A stretch of DNA of 64,000 bases from Moringa oleifera (Eukaryota > Streptophyta > Magnoliopsida > Brassicales > Moringaceae): assembly GCA_021397835.1 (NCBI GenBank), contig JAJFZO010000344.1, forward strand, positions 8,370,001-8,434,000, in the 5' to 3' direction. The notes under the pieces were generated by a model. The model was not told where the DNA came from. It worked only from the letters and a program-made list of their open reading frames with translations, and searched no databases. Made by a program: the position numbers and the translations under genes. This document shows, piece by piece, positions 1 through 12,454 of this stretch. Position 1 is the first letter of the stretch. Every line of letters starts with the position of its first letter.

Positions 1-3000
1 TGTATTGCTTTGACACCCTTCTGACTTGTACGCTATATGTCTCTTTGAAGAACCTGCTGCAATGCCAACGCGCAACAAAAAGAACATCAAATCTGACATT
101 CGTTAAAATCTCAGAAATTTTCAACATGGCATGAGTGTGTTCACGATATAGTAATCGTATCTATAACCTGTCCCTTTGTCATTTGAGATGATATAGCTGT
201 TGAAGCCAAAAGGTGGAACAGATGCCGAGAACGCAAGCCAGTATTTTGGAGTTTTACTTGGAGCCTTTCCGAGATAAGCCATAGAATAGTAGTTTCTTAT
301 GCTCACAGAGGAATTCAGCAGAGGCAGTAGCTGGCATTCAATTTCTTGTCCTTCAGAATCCTTAACAATCACATTTTTGTTAATAACCTGCACAAAGTTG
401 ATAATGTTAGGAGATGAGAACTGAGTTTCTTTAAAAAAAAAAAAAGGAAACCAGAAAAGAGAAAAAGGCAAATGCTGGGACCTCTGTTTGACCTTTATTG
501 TGTACAGATCAGAGGATACAGCAACATAAAATACTTACAGGAATTCTTATGAGATCCTCTCTTTTCCATCCCAGAGAGTTGTAGACAACCACAACCTTCA
601 GAAGGAAAAGGTGTTCCATTTCAGGCAAAGCTTTCCTTAATCAATTGAAAGCATATTAGAGATGCCGTGCCACTTATTATAATCCTTACCAGGTCTTTTC
701 CCTTTGACAGATCAACTTCTGATGGTGGACAGTAACTTATATTCAGGAGAGGACACTGAAAAGGAGAAAAGATAAGAACAAAGTAAAAAGAAAAAGGAAT
801 CAGAACTTTCATTAACATATTTATGATGGACTGTTTTCTGACTGCAATCAAAAGAGTTTTAACATCATTGATATCTAAAATGTAGTTAAGCCTAAAAAGA
901 AAAGGTCCTTGTAATTTGCCTGTTGAAACTTAGTTGCTGGACAGTCACAACCAGCTTTTGAAGCTGACTCTACCATGCAGGCAAGTGATGCTGCAACAAC
1001 CTTCTCAGCCTGCAAGAACATCACCAAGCATGAAACTTTGCAGCATATTTTCAACAGAAGAACCTGAAAGAATTCTCGAAGTGTCACATAAAAACCTGTG
1101 CATAGCCTATTGACAGCCGTTTTGCATAATCATCGGCCACATGCTGCTTTGAGGTACCACTAATAGCATCGTGATGTTGAGCGATCGCTAAAGCATCAGC
1201 CAGAGAGTCTGTATTGGCCCCTGCTTTACTTTTTCCACTGAAAAATTCCAATTGCCTTGCAGCCTGTTCATTTAAATCGAGCAAATGAGACATTACAGTT
1301 TCAACAGTTTCAAACTCAAACCAAGAGCAGAAAATTATACAACTGGAATGAACTAGAGCAATTAAATAAGTCGATTGCATAAGTCTTACCAAATAGTAGC
1401 TACTCATTGTTCTAACATAGCCTTTAAGAGCTGGCCTACTTGTAAAATACCCAGTCCAGTAAGCATTCACTCGGTCGGCATATCTGAGGAATAAATGCAT
1501 CAACAGTCAAATATGGATAAAAAACTACAGAGGATTGGTTGTATCGATAAATACTTAAGAATTCAAAATTTTGAGCTCACGGGAAGTAGTCGTCAGTCTT
1601 AAGTGGCCAGACTTCATTTGTTGCATATTTTGCATCAGTGTATATCGAAGGAGTAGAGTATAAGGCATTGACACGGCCATCCTACAAGCAATCCGTCTCA
1701 ATACAAAAACAATTGCATAACAATATTTTGAAAACACTTACTTGATTGACATAATGAATGAATTTGTCCATCTGCCGGAACCATGAGTGTGCATACTGGT
1801 ACTTGAAGTCTGTCCCCATAGTCCACATGATATGGTTTGTGCGAGTTATGTTAGCCTGTAAAAGACAAGACAGTACTTCGAGTAAGCCTCAAAAATAATA
1901 TGAACTCCTTCATGCATATATGTGTTTCGGTTTTGATATCTCTCTTTAAGCAACAGCAGATTAAAAGACCTTAAGGCTTATTTTGAGAGCCTGATAGAGC
2001 CGCCACCATCTTACCTGTGATAATGCGGCTGCTACAAACTCATTGACACGCTCAGGGACATTGTAGTCAAACAAATCGATGTTATCCTTCATGTGAGGAA
2101 AACATGTAAGATCAGATAGTGCACAAATATACGTTCAAGATCCTGTCATCTACTTTTAACTAAGAACTTACCTGGACAATAGGGGAATCATCATTAACTT
2201 CATAGTAGAAGTTACTAGGAGGCTCATAATTCTCAGGGAATGCACCCGCGAATATCTAGGAAGAATAAGGGAGAGATTTCATTTTTTAGTCTTTAAAGAT
2301 GAATGAGGCAAAATCCTGATTTGAAACAACAATGCTAGAAGAAGAAAGGTAACAATCTTAACATTAAAATCTGAATGATCTCAATGACATAACCAAGACA
2401 AATTAGAACTTTTAGTGCTTGCCTGTGCAGATGAACCAAGACTCTTGGAACCCTGCCAGATGACCTCAAGGCTTTTCTCGTTTTTACGTTTAGCTCTGTC
2501 TTGGTAGTCTATTCGCGCAAAGAAAAGAGAATCAAATCCAACCTAAGCCAATAGGAAGACTTTTGTTGAATACATAAATGACGAATATGTCTGGCCTAAC
2601 TGGTTAAGAAATGAATGGATAGAAGTGGAGAGGAAACATACCTCTGCCCCTAACAAGTAAGCCTGTACTGCAGAATGTCCAAAAGGATCAATTTGCCAAC
2701 CGATTCTTGGGGTTAAATTGAATTCTTCTTTGATAAATCGATGCCCGAGTGTCGTCTGATCAATCATGTCAATGTAATGCGGGGCTGCCTCATCATGCAT
2801 GCACATACCCCCATTTCTGCAGGCCAAAAGTAAATACCCATAACATCAATGATCAGATGCTACAATTTCCCAATCAAGTAAGACATATCAAAAGAACTGG
2901 TAGACATGGTGCATTACAATTACCCTATTCAGTAACTAATTTTTTCAGTAATCAAGACTAAAAAAATTTTGAAATCTTTGTTTACATTACAGATTTACGT

Positions 3001-3750
3001 CTAAATATGGATTCATATATTACATTAGCTCTAGTTGCCCGGAGCTGATAAGCTGCCTGACTGTATCTTGCACTGCCTCACTCTGGTCCCTCCACCAGCG
3101 CTGAAAAAATGCCTGGTTTCATTAAAACAAAAGCACCTCCATGAACTTCTAATTCCAGATAAAAAAAAAAAAGGCTTTTGTGTGCACTGTTGAGGAACAA
3201 ATTAATAGTTTAAAGCCAACCTGAAGCCTTTTTTCTTTTTCCTTTCCTTTTCTTTTATTCCAATTTCAAATCCTCCTTTTAACAAAATTTAGTGTCTAAA
3301 TGAAGCAGAAAGTAACAGGAAGATAAGAAAGAGAGGAATCATAACATTGCCTGCTCAACATATATGAACTTCCTATTCTTATCAGCTAACAAGGCAGGAA
3401 CTATAGAATCAAGCACATTTTGAACACAAGCTCCCTGCATTGACAGCCATCAACAGATCAAAAATCAGATAAAGGAATTTCAGAAAAGAATCAAAATCCG
3501 AGAAAAAGGACACACAAAAACAGAAAGTAACCTGAATAGAATTGTTGGACCCAACGTAGTACTGATCAATGGTCTTTAGCCAGCCAACATCGTCATGCGT
3601 GTGAGCCACCAAGTGAACGTTAAGCTTCCCCGGAACAATCCTCGATGTAGTGTTATACACCATGTACTTGGATTCCACACATGAAATGCCCAACAAGAGA
3701 ACCAACAAACACACTAGAATAGCCATAATGTGGTTCGTTGAGAAAACCAA
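1..3750 (-). CDS. GH38 alpha-mannosidase, 5' part (runs off left edge)
   Basis: This gene encodes a class II (GH38) alpha-mannosidase that trims mannose from N-glycans in the vacuole/lysosome or secretory route. Sixteen exons are visible on the minus strand: 3750-3532, 3434-3351, 3112-3024, 2816-2642, 2542-2423, 2255-2172, 2086-2015, 1855-1742, 1681-1581, 1483-1390, 1263-1096, 1009-920, 755-690, 595-539, 387-168 and 56 to beyond 1. They give about 603 residues of an expected ~1,000. A signal peptide covers residues 1-27; a second Met at 3726 is a possible start. HTHDDVGW (residues 50-57) carries two zinc ligands, [10 protein letters not shown] holds the nucleophile Asp (about D174), and HHDAISGT carries a further metal ligand. 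The catalytic half therefore looks intact. Three introns use GC donors. Family assignment is firm; which paralogue this is cannot be told. Confidence 0.95.
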
Positions 3751-4588
3751 GCGCGAAGAGGAGTTTATATACGAAGAAGGAGCATACTGTTCGTTGAGGG
3801 GATATGATCAAGCGGGATTACCGAAGACGACCCACCACGATTTTCGTTGTCTTTAGTTATTGTTTGGGTATAATGCGAGGAATTTAGGTGAATAGAGAAC
3901 AAAAGAATCGCTTTCTCTAGTCAAGTGAAGAACTAGGGCTCGTGGAACAGGATCTTCAAATTGTTCTTTGGCTGCATTATGTGAATACAGCATGGCTCTT
4001 ATTCTTATTATGCACATAAGGTAAGCACGAAAAAAAAACAGAAAAAAGAAAGAAAAGGATAGCGATGGGGTCTTCGCGCCCTGGGTTGAAATGGGTATAG
4101 TAAGTCAAGCAGAGTAAAATACTTAGCCAAGCTTGTCTTATCACAGAGCCTCGTTGGCCCTCTTTGCTGCCATTGACAGAGCTCCATACAGAGAAGGGCT
4201 TGATAAACAAGCAATTTGGTGTTGTCAAAGTAGAGCCCGTGCTGGGTTAGCTAGTTTAAAAACACTTGCTTTCGGTTGATTTTGTTGGTTATTATACTTA
4301 TCTCTTCAGTCTCCAAGCAAATGGTATCTTGAACAGCAGGCTTATATTAAATTACTATGAAGAGAAAAAGAAGCTCAAAAGGCGCAAATGATACCAAGAG
4401 GTGGAGCCCACGAAAATCAGAGGGTAATCAAACGCTATCCTATCAGGATTTCAAGCATTATCGTCACAGAGCCAGCAACTACCTCCCTCCCAAGAGACAC
4501 GTAGCCACCTGTGCTCACTGGCCGAAGAGTAAGAGAGAGAGAGAGAGGAAAGCAGAGGAATTTTAACAGAAAGAGAGAAAGAAGAAAA
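3751..4588. promoter_or_regulatory. Divergent spacer between mannosidase and CHLM
   Basis: This 838-bp spacer separates two genes transcribed in opposite directions, so it must hold both promoters and both 5' leaders. The CHLM leader is purine-rich with a short GA run just upstream of its ATG. Small open frames here have no recognisable content. I do not assign specific promoter elements. Confidence 0.5.
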
Positions 4589-5874
4589 ATGCCGTATCCC
4601 CCGTCTCTATCGTCCTCGTCCGCTATTTCGTTCCGGTCTACCCACTCGGTATTCCTTCAGTTTCCTCCCAAGTTCTCTTTTAAACCAAAACAAAACGCAC
4701 CAATCAGATTCCGGACTACCGTTATCAGGGCCTCCGCTGCTGATATCGATGGAACCACCATTGCTGTTATAGGAGGTGGCTCGGTGGCCGCACTGGCTGC
4801 GGTTCTCTCCCTGGCGGACCCAGAGCGGAGGCGGCGGCTGCAGGCGGAGGAGGTGGGCGGCGGGGACAAGGAAGTAGTGAGAGATTACTTCAATAACTCG
4901 GGCTTCCAGAGGTGGAAGAAGATATACGGGGAGACCGACGACGTCAACAAGGTGCAGCTCGACATCCGGCTGGGTCACTCGAAGACCGTGGAGAACGTCA
5001 TGAAGATGCTGACAGAAGACGGGCCGTTAAAGGGCGTGACTGTCTGTGACGCTGGGTGTGGCACCGGCTGCCTTTCTATTCCCTTGGCCAAAGAAGGGGC
5101 TATCGTCTCGGCCAGCGATATTTCCGCTGCCATGGTCGCCGAAGCTGAGCAGCAGGTCAGTCACTGACGACTGTTTACTTTCCCCTTTCAGCTGTTATAA
5201 CCGTTTTTAACAATCCTGGTAAAACCCGAATGCCATGTTTCCTTGTGAATTTCCTCAGATGTCTTGGCTTCTGAATTTGCTTTTATTATACTAAAATTTC
5301 GATATTGGTTAGGCGATTGACTATTGCAGTTTGATTATTGAAAATCTGCTTGCTTGTTTGTGCATAGCTGCTGAAAAAACTTGCTTTGTCAGCCAAATAT
5401 ATAGCATCAACTTGCAATTATAATACTCTTACAGCAGTAATGAAGCTGAGTTCTATTACTTATCTTGTGCAGGCAAAAGATCAGCTTTTATCTGGGAATC
5501 CTGAACCTGCTCCTGTGCTGCCAAAATTTGAAGTTAAGGATTTAGAGAGCCTTGATGGCAATTATGACACAGTGGTATGCCTGGATGTTTTGATACATTA
5601 CCCACAAAGTAAAGCAGACGGGATGATTGCCCACCTTGCTTCATTGGCTGAAAAGAGATTAATAGTGAGCTTTGCTCCCAAGACTTTTTACTATGATCTG
5701 CTAAAGAGGGTAGGAGAATTGTTCCCTGGGCCTTCTAAGGCAACGAGGGCATATCTACATGCAGAGGCAGATGTCGAGAGAGCATTGCAGAAGGTTGGAT
5801 GGAAGATAAGGAAGAGAGGATTAATCACTACCCAATTCTACTTTGCAAGGCTTGTTGAGGCTGTTCCGGTGTAG
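4589..5874 (+). CDS. CHLM: Magnesium-protoporphyrin IX methyltransferase, chloroplastic
   Basis: CHLM transfers a methyl group from S-adenosylmethionine to Mg-protoporphyrin IX, giving its monomethyl ester, in the Mg branch of chlorophyll synthesis at plastid membranes. Two exons, 4589-5155 and 5473-5874, encode 322 residues, close to the usual size for plant CHLM. The N-terminus is Ser-, Arg- and Phe-rich like a plastid transit peptide. A hydrophobic stretch at about residues 57-76 could anchor the protein to the membrane. The SAM-binding motif I lies around residues 150-160 (DAGCGTG, D154 to G160). The second exon supplies the LDVLIHYP segment and the conserved C-terminal half typical of CHLM. 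The start is the ATG that opens the transit peptide; an upstream in-frame Met at 4511 would only prepend an Arg/Glu-rich leader and is unlikely. The gene converges on the trihelix gene downstream. Confidence 0.96.
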
Positions 5875-6716
5875 AGTAAAGAGCGGTCAGCTTTGAATTT
5901 TAACCTTTATTCTACTTGTTCTGTTTTTAGGAATTGTTAGGAAATTTCTCAAGCTTCTTCTGTGAAGCCCTAATTTCTCCTTACATGTTATCAATTTCTC
6001 GAAATCTATATCTCTATATTGCATATTAGATGCCTATGAATCTGACTTTTGTACATCATGCTGTAAAATTTTGTTCTATTAGGATGTTTTTTAGCTGTCC
6101 ATGGTATGATAAATCCGTTTGATTAAATCAATGTATTATCTCAGAAGTACGTGCATTTCTTTTTTCTGTTTTAGTTTGATCAAGCTTCATGTTAATTATA
6201 GGTAGCAAAATTGTTTGTTTCCGAGCTTTCAGGTCCTTTTTTAATTTGGGCAGCTAGATAGCCAGATATTGAGCAACTAATTCACAATTATTTTATAGGT
6301 TTTCAACATATTGCTGTTCCTTGACCCCAACCAGACTGCTTAGAAGTTAGGGATTTGTTAGTTGAGATAAGAAAAGAAAGCATTAAGTGTAGCAATCAAC
6401 TGACATGATTTATTAGAATCACGTGCATCTCTAAACAATAAAATGCTTCATTTGTTAAATTCGAGATTCAAAAAGAAAAGCTATATAAATGCTATTCCTT
6501 GTTACCTTCTGTTGTTAATTCAAGAGAAGGAGGAAATGAGAAATAGACTCAGAAAAAGAATGTGGCATCATAGATATGTTTCTTCAAATTGTTCACCTGT
6601 GTTAGAAGAAGCTAAAACCAATGTGAGGATCTATCTTTAACTCTTAGAAATTTCCTTAAAGATGTACTTAGGTAGAAGCTCTGCTGCTGAATCTCCCTGT
6701 GCTTCTTGGTTCCTAC
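5875..6716. other. Convergent spacer, 3' UTRs
   Basis: This stretch lies between two convergent stop codons. It is AT-rich and must hold the 3' UTRs and poly(A) sites of CHLM and the trihelix gene. The open frame at 6443-6640 has no recognisable content. I see nothing else in it. Confidence 0.5.
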
Positions 6717-8062
6717 TTATAACTTCTCAGCAATTCTCTGTAAAGCATCTGTGAGCTTGCCAAGAGCAGTAAGCAAGCTGTCAGTATGCTCTTTCCTTTG
6801 GGCCCTATCTGCTTGACAATTTGTGTTGTGGGCTTCCAGTTGTGCATTTATCATGTTAGCATTTCTCTCTAGAAGCTTAATTAAGTGGCTACTCTGGTTC
6901 GGAGTCTCATGTTCATCTACTGGTAATCGCTTCCGTTTCCATCCTTCCCCAGTCATAAATCCTGTCCTTACATTTGAGCCTGGATGTTCTTTCATTATAC
7001 CTGCAGGATAAAAAATTGCAATTAAAGATTCTTTATGTGCTCCTTCCCATTGAATACAAGACTCCCAACATCATACAACAACATTAAGTTAGGAAGCAAT
7101 TTTAAGTTATTCCTCTGCAGATGATAGCGTGCATCTGATTCTGACTGACTAAAGTAAGATAGCATTTTTTCAGAAAACGATGGCAGTTGATCATATCTGG
7201 CTCATGGAAGCCTAATGTCTGTTCAAATATCAAAAAATGGAGATAAAAAAGAGAGGAACAACTCTATTAAAGGTCAAATTGGTGGTGCTCCAGATGTTAG
7301 ATATCCAATTAAAATAGACTGATAACACTGCTATGCAAACTTTGATGGTTTTCGCCTGGAATGGAAACAGGAATGTGAAACTTAAATACCTGAAATTGGT
7401 GCTGGACTGTTAACTGCCTTTCTGGGATTCTCTGTTGCGGAAGTTTCCTTCTCGGACCTCTGCTTTGATTCCCTCTGTATAGAATCTTGTTCAGAATCTG
7501 TGGATTCGTTACCTTCAGAACTTCCATTCTCTTCCTCCTCTGCTGCTGCTGCTGCCTCATCTCCATCACTGTCATTTGTGCCTGTTCTGACTGACAGAAC
7601 TCTCAGTGGGACTGCTGCAATTGCAGACTTCTTTCCATGCAACATATCATAGATTTCATTATCAAAGAAACCTGGTAGTTTCCTTTGTCTCCTTAAGTCA
7701 CTTCTCATAATCCAGTATGATTCAGCCTCGTCTTTTTTCTGCAATTCCCATGCTTTAATCTTCTTGAAACCACTAAAAAGATTACTCCATCTTTTCAGGC
7801 ACTGCATTGGTTCTTTGTTCACACCATGCTGTTTACAATATGATGAGATTGATTCCCATTTACTTCCATTCTGATCTGTCCCAGTAGATGAAGCAGATCT
7901 CTGCCCCAGTTGAATTTGGCTCTCGATAACATTCTTGCCTTGTAAAAGTACAAACGTTTCATATCTCGTCCACCTTGGGTGTCTGACAGTTCTAGAGTTG
8001 TCATCAGCTCCATCAGGTTCTTGTGTAAATCCAGTATGTGGAGAAGAAGCTTGTCCATTCAT
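6717..8062 (-). CDS. Trihelix transcription factor, ASR3-like
   Basis: This is a plant trihelix (MYB/SANT-like) DNA-binding protein resembling Arabidopsis ASR3, a nuclear repressor of immune-response genes. Two exons, 8062-7390 and 7000-6717, give 318 residues. The trihelix spans about residues 27-120 and shows the spaced tryptophans of the fold (RWTRYE, KWESIS, KRWSNL) followed by an ESYWIMR fourth-helix motif and LPGFFD. A Glu/Ala/Ser-rich acidic linker follows at about 170-215. The C-terminus (about 255-318) has Leu-heptad character (HLIKLLERN, LTALGKLTDALQRIAEKL) and probably dimerises. The ATG at 8060-8062 is the only Met ahead of the domain. Immune function is carried over from ASR3 and not shown by the sequence. 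Confidence 0.88.
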
Positions 8063-9850
8063 CTCATTCGACTGGCATCAGACAAAAATTACTCTTTCAA
8101 ATCAGACGAACAATGGGTTGATGAAGCTGAAATTGTTTCAGAATTCAGACGATCTAAGGTCTGATTATATTGCAGGTCTCAACTTGATGTCTGAGAAAGA
8201 AGAAGAGAGAAAGGTATTTCAAGTGTTTAAGGTAACATTCTCAGTCCAGGATCACATGCTGTTTCTTCTTATGGGGGTGTATACCATTTATGAACCAGAC
8301 GTGATAATCTATCCAAATAAAGGGGACTTATTTGGACACTCTGTAATCAACATCGTGTATCCAGCTTGGAAGAACATACTCTGTTAATCTCCATATTCTT
8401 GTAATCTGCTATTCTGGTAACAAACAAGATCTTCCTATGCCTTCAGATTCGTAATAATTATTTATTTAAGTATCAGATTTGTTATAATTATACGTCTATT
8501 TTTGTTATGAAATAAGATCTACTGTCTTCTCAAGTAAATGAGAAATGGATTCAACATCGGATGTCATATGCCACACGGGGTAAGATCAACATTGGAACAT
8601 CAAATCCTGGAGCATCCCAAGGGGAGAAGCAGAGGAGAGAAATCTTCTGCCAATTTGTCTTTATTTTTTTGGTGTTTTATAAATATTTGTTTTCTAACAC
8701 TAATTTTTAATTTTATTGAAAATTATTTAGAATATAAACTATAAAATTATAATATTTTTTTAAAGATGATCTTGCCTTAGGGTTATCACATGGTCCATGA
8801 TCAACATCTAATCTGATCGATTTTAATTAAATGTTATTAATATTTGAATCGGATTAAGGATACTTGTTTCATAAATCAATGAATTGTTTTGGATTAATGG
8901 AATGAATTCATTTGATTTATTTAAATTTAAATTAAATTTATATAATAAATTTTATAAATAAAAAATTTTATTAATAAATAATAATAATACAATTTATCAA
9001 TATTTTTGATCAATTTTTAATTTATATATTAAATTAGTACAACATATATATATATATGTAATAAGGTTTTTAAAAAATACTATTAAATTTTAGTGTATCA
9101 TCATGCTAAAAATAAAGTAATATATATCTTTTATTTTTTAACTTATATATTGTTTATAAGTTAGTTTATTTTACAAAAATGAAATTCATATATTTATTTT
9201 TATTAAAATTTTAAATTAATATTATTTACTTACATGTTAAAATCTATTTTATAATTAAATAACAACACATATTATTTATTAATTCTATTAATTTCAAGTA
9301 TCACATGTAAAATATATATATCAAGTGTGTTATATATTTTAGTATCTTATAAATTAAAAATTTTTAGTTTAATAATTTTATATATCATTTTTATGATTAT
9401 TAAAATTTATTATATTATTTTAAATAATAATAAATAAAATTATTTATTAAAGTAATTTATAAAATTTACTAAATCGGATTTTTTAAGAAAATGAGATAAT
9501 CAGTAAATGTGATCCCACTGATCAAACCAATAGATAAGTCATGAGTTATTTATTTTTCAAATTTAGGATCTAATTTGACCGTTAATTTAAAAGGTCTCTT
9601 GAACTGTTTCATGGGCCGGATTGTGGTTGAAAGTTATAGATCAAATCGGGCTCGACCCCATCCGAGTTGCAAACCATGAATCATGCCAAGTTCCAACCCA
9701 TTAAAAAAAACAAATAATTGATTATTTCTTTATGTGAATTGGATTCGAATTTAGAAGATCCGATCCAATTCGGACCGGCCCATTTATTAGTTCAGTCGTG
9801 CCTGAACTGTTTCACAAATTATTTCCAAAGGACCGAGCGCGAGAAACGGT
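8063..9850. other. AT-rich spacer between divergent genes
   Basis: The proximal 300 bp probably include the trihelix leader and promoter. From about 8700 to 9480 the sequence is extremely AT-rich with short TA runs and no coding potential. No transposon ends were recognised. The segment 9480-9850 returns to mixed composition ahead of the MHF1 promoter. Confidence 0.5.
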
Positions 9851-9853
9851 GCG

Positions 9854-9860
9854 TATAAAA
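9854..9860 (+). promoter_or_regulatory. Probable TATA box of MHF1
   Basis: TATAAAA lies 78 bp upstream of the MHF1 ATG and is followed by a CG-rich stretch (CCGCGCGCACG). The spacing suits a short leader. This is inferred from position and consensus only. Confidence 0.55.
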
Positions 9861-9937
9861 GTCATTCCGCGCGCACGTCTCCTGCTCATCCGATGTCCAA
9901 ACGGTGATCCAAGAGAAAGCCTAGGTTTGGCTTCTCA

Positions 9938-11737
9938 ATGGAAGAGGGTGGAGATAGAAGCGATCTAGAGCGAGAAGAAGAGGACGACTTGGTGAGTGAT
10001 CTCTTGAGAGATCGATTTAGACTGTCTGCGATTTCTATTGCCGAAGGTGAAGGTTGGCTTCTTTTACCTACTCTTTCACTGTTGTTTGGCTGCGAAGAAA
10101 ACTGAGGCAAATGATAGAAAACTATGATATTACTTCAACAGCATTGAAAACAAGGCATTTCTTTATTTATTTATGCAGCGAGGAGAAACTGCATGGAAAT
10201 ATCTCAACCGATAGTAGCTTGCATTTCTGATTTGGCCTTTAAATATGCAGGTGAAAGCAGCATTTCATGCTATCCCACTCTCTGGTTTTTTCTTATCCTT
10301 TCTTTGAATCCATGATACTGTTTTCAGCCCATCGCATAAGTGTGGATGCAAGATTTAACTGTTAAAACTGTTCTTAGCTGCTTTGTAATATGACTAGCAG
10401 TTTGATTATTTTTAAACATATAAAGTGAATTTACTGACAAATGATCCATATTTATACCTTGCATTGGTTATGACTAGTGCCAGACATCATTGGTCGATTT
10501 CAATGGAATTCATGCTCTGCAACATTACTGATATGCCACTGAGCTTTTCAATATAATTTGCGGAATATGTGGTTGGGCCATATTTGTAACTATGAAGCTC
10601 TTTTCTTGCTTATAAACTTAAAGCATCTTTTAATGTAGCTGGACATGTTATAGTACCTTCTGTCCAAGTGATCTTGGACTGCTTGAACTCTAGCAAGTTC
10701 TTATAGATCTTTTAGGGTTCCACTGCAGCAAAGGAAGGTAACTTCCCGAGAAAACGTGATGGTTTTGGTATGGTGTTTTATAATAAAGTTTTTAGGATCT
10801 TCTTTGTCTTATTATACCATAAAAATCAGTTTCAATTTAAACTGTCACAACCTTTTTGATTGCTTATCGAATTTTTTACTCTGTTTACTGCCTCACTTTA
10901 CAGTATCGAGTCAAGGAGCACTAACATATAAGTAATTCTCAATGCATACTACAAAAGAGAAATAGACAGATGAATGTGACAACAACGGACAACACTTTGG
11001 GTATGTTATCTGTGTTGTTTGCTTAAACTAATGGAAGGCATATTTTTCTTAAAAGCAGAACAACTGGCAAAGGATCTTGAGTTGTTTGCACAGCATGCCG
11101 GTCGCAAATCTGTGAATATGGAAGATGTTATACTTTCTGGTGAGTATTCTGAGTGCACAGGGCTGCAGGAATATCACCTTTTTTTATCAGCACTGCAGGA
11201 ATATCACTTAAAGTGAATGATATTAACAGTCTAGAACTTTTAGCCAATGATGAAGCAAATTATTCAGTCACATAATTTAGTTGTTATACTTTCTGGTGAG
11301 TATTCTGAGTGCACAGGGCTGCAGGAATATCACCTTTTTTTTTTTTATCAGCACTGCAGGAATATCACTTAAATTGAATTATATCAACAGTAGAACTTTT
11401 AGCTAATGATGAAGCAAATTATTTAGTAACACAATTTATTCTTAATCTCTCTTTACTGTAGCATGCCTGCATCTGTGTGTGAGAAGAGAGACAGAGGAGG
11501 GAGAGCCCAAAACTTGCTTAATTCTGTCAAGCGAAAAATTATGTTCTATTGTTTAGTCAGATGAATTGAGATAGCTCCAATTTTGTTTCAGCACGTAGAA
11601 ATGAACACCTAGCTTGCTCATTAAGGTCATTTCGCAACAATCTTAAAGCCAAAGAACCCCAATCTGAGAGGAAGCGGAAGAAGGGATCAAAAAAGGAAGA
11701 GAAAGCTGCTAGTGGCATAGTGCATCCTGATCTTTAA
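9938..11737 (+). CDS. MHF1: MHF1 / CENP-S-like histone-fold protein
   Basis: MHF1 pairs with MHF2 (CENP-X) as a histone-fold complex that supports the FANCM helicase in DNA repair and meiotic crossover control, and acts at centromeres in animals. Four exons, 9938-10046, 10179-10250, 11059-11139 and 11592-11737, keep frame and give 135 residues, close to the ~138 of human CENP-S. The histone fold runs from about residue 15 (LLRDRFRLSAI) through ACISDLAFKYAEQLAKDLELFAQHAGRK-type helices to NMEDVILSARR; the C-terminal tail is Lys/Arg-rich (SERKRKKGSKK). The short exons explain why no long open frame marks the gene. The end of exon 3 and its splice donor are copied by a tandem duplication in intron 3. 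Confidence 0.9.
11127..11440 (+). repeat. Tandem duplication (~157 bp x2) over MHF1 exon 3 end
   Basis: The block 11127-11282 is repeated almost exactly at 11283-11440, differing by a longer T run and a few substitutions. Each copy begins with the last bases of exon 3 and the GGTGAGT donor. The first copy is used in the frame-consistent model; the second lies in intron 3. Confidence 0.9.
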
Positions 11738-12454
11738 TTCAGTATTTCTTGGTATGTATGCCCTCATTCAATAGTCATGGTGACTAATACACTTCAATAT
11801 GTGTCACGAGTTTCTTAATAGCAGTCTATGCATACACATTATGTAAGCAAGTGGCATTTCTCATCTGAAATGGTAGCTGCTCTATCACTGCCGCACATTC
11901 TTTTCCATGTATCTACATTATTGACATGAGGGTGGGATAAAAGTTCTTTGGAGAAGAGTTCTTTGTTATCCAGGCACAAAAAGAAAACTGTTTGTTTTGG
12001 TCACTCATTCTTTCCTTCTTGAGGTTGAAATGAGTGCGAAAAGATCCATCAGAAGCCACCTAAGACAACAACTTTTTTGAAATTTCTGCTCATATACCCA
12101 TGCTATCAGAAGCCAACTTCTCTCGTTATGTTTTAATTTCTGATCTGTAACAAACTCAGGGCTTGGTGACAGGTGCTTTCCCCCTCCCCCTCCCTTTTCT
12201 TCTTCTCCTCCGAGGAAGGTATTGGGAGGGGGCAGTTCATCGCTGGATGTCTTCTCTTTGTTGGACAGAATCGCATAATTACGAAAGACATGTACCAAGT
12301 TGTTAGCGCTGTCTGGGCTTGGCCCGAATATGAACTTATCTACTCGTGCTACAATTGTAGGCCCAATTGAAAGCTATGATCCTTGTTAGGTGCCTCATGT
12401 ATTGGTTGTGATTCTCAACTCTAAAATTTGTGTTCTTCTATCAAGGAGAACTAT
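11738..12454. other. MHF1 3' UTR and spacer
   Basis: The first few hundred bases are probably MHF1 3' UTR. Short open frames on both strands have no recognisable content. A CT-rich patch lies at about 12177-12210. Nothing else is supported. Confidence 0.4.

Noticed and set aside
3977..4228. Minus-strand open frames of 83 and 68 codons in the mannosidase/CHLM spacer
   Set aside because: They overlap each other, run into a T/A-rich low-complexity stretch and resemble no family.
4607..4978. 123-codon minus-strand frame over CHLM exon 1
   Set aside because: It is the antisense shadow of a GC-rich coding exon.
7935..8387. 150-codon plus-strand frame spanning the trihelix start
   Set aside because: It overlaps the trihelix N-terminus on the other strand and has no family resemblance.
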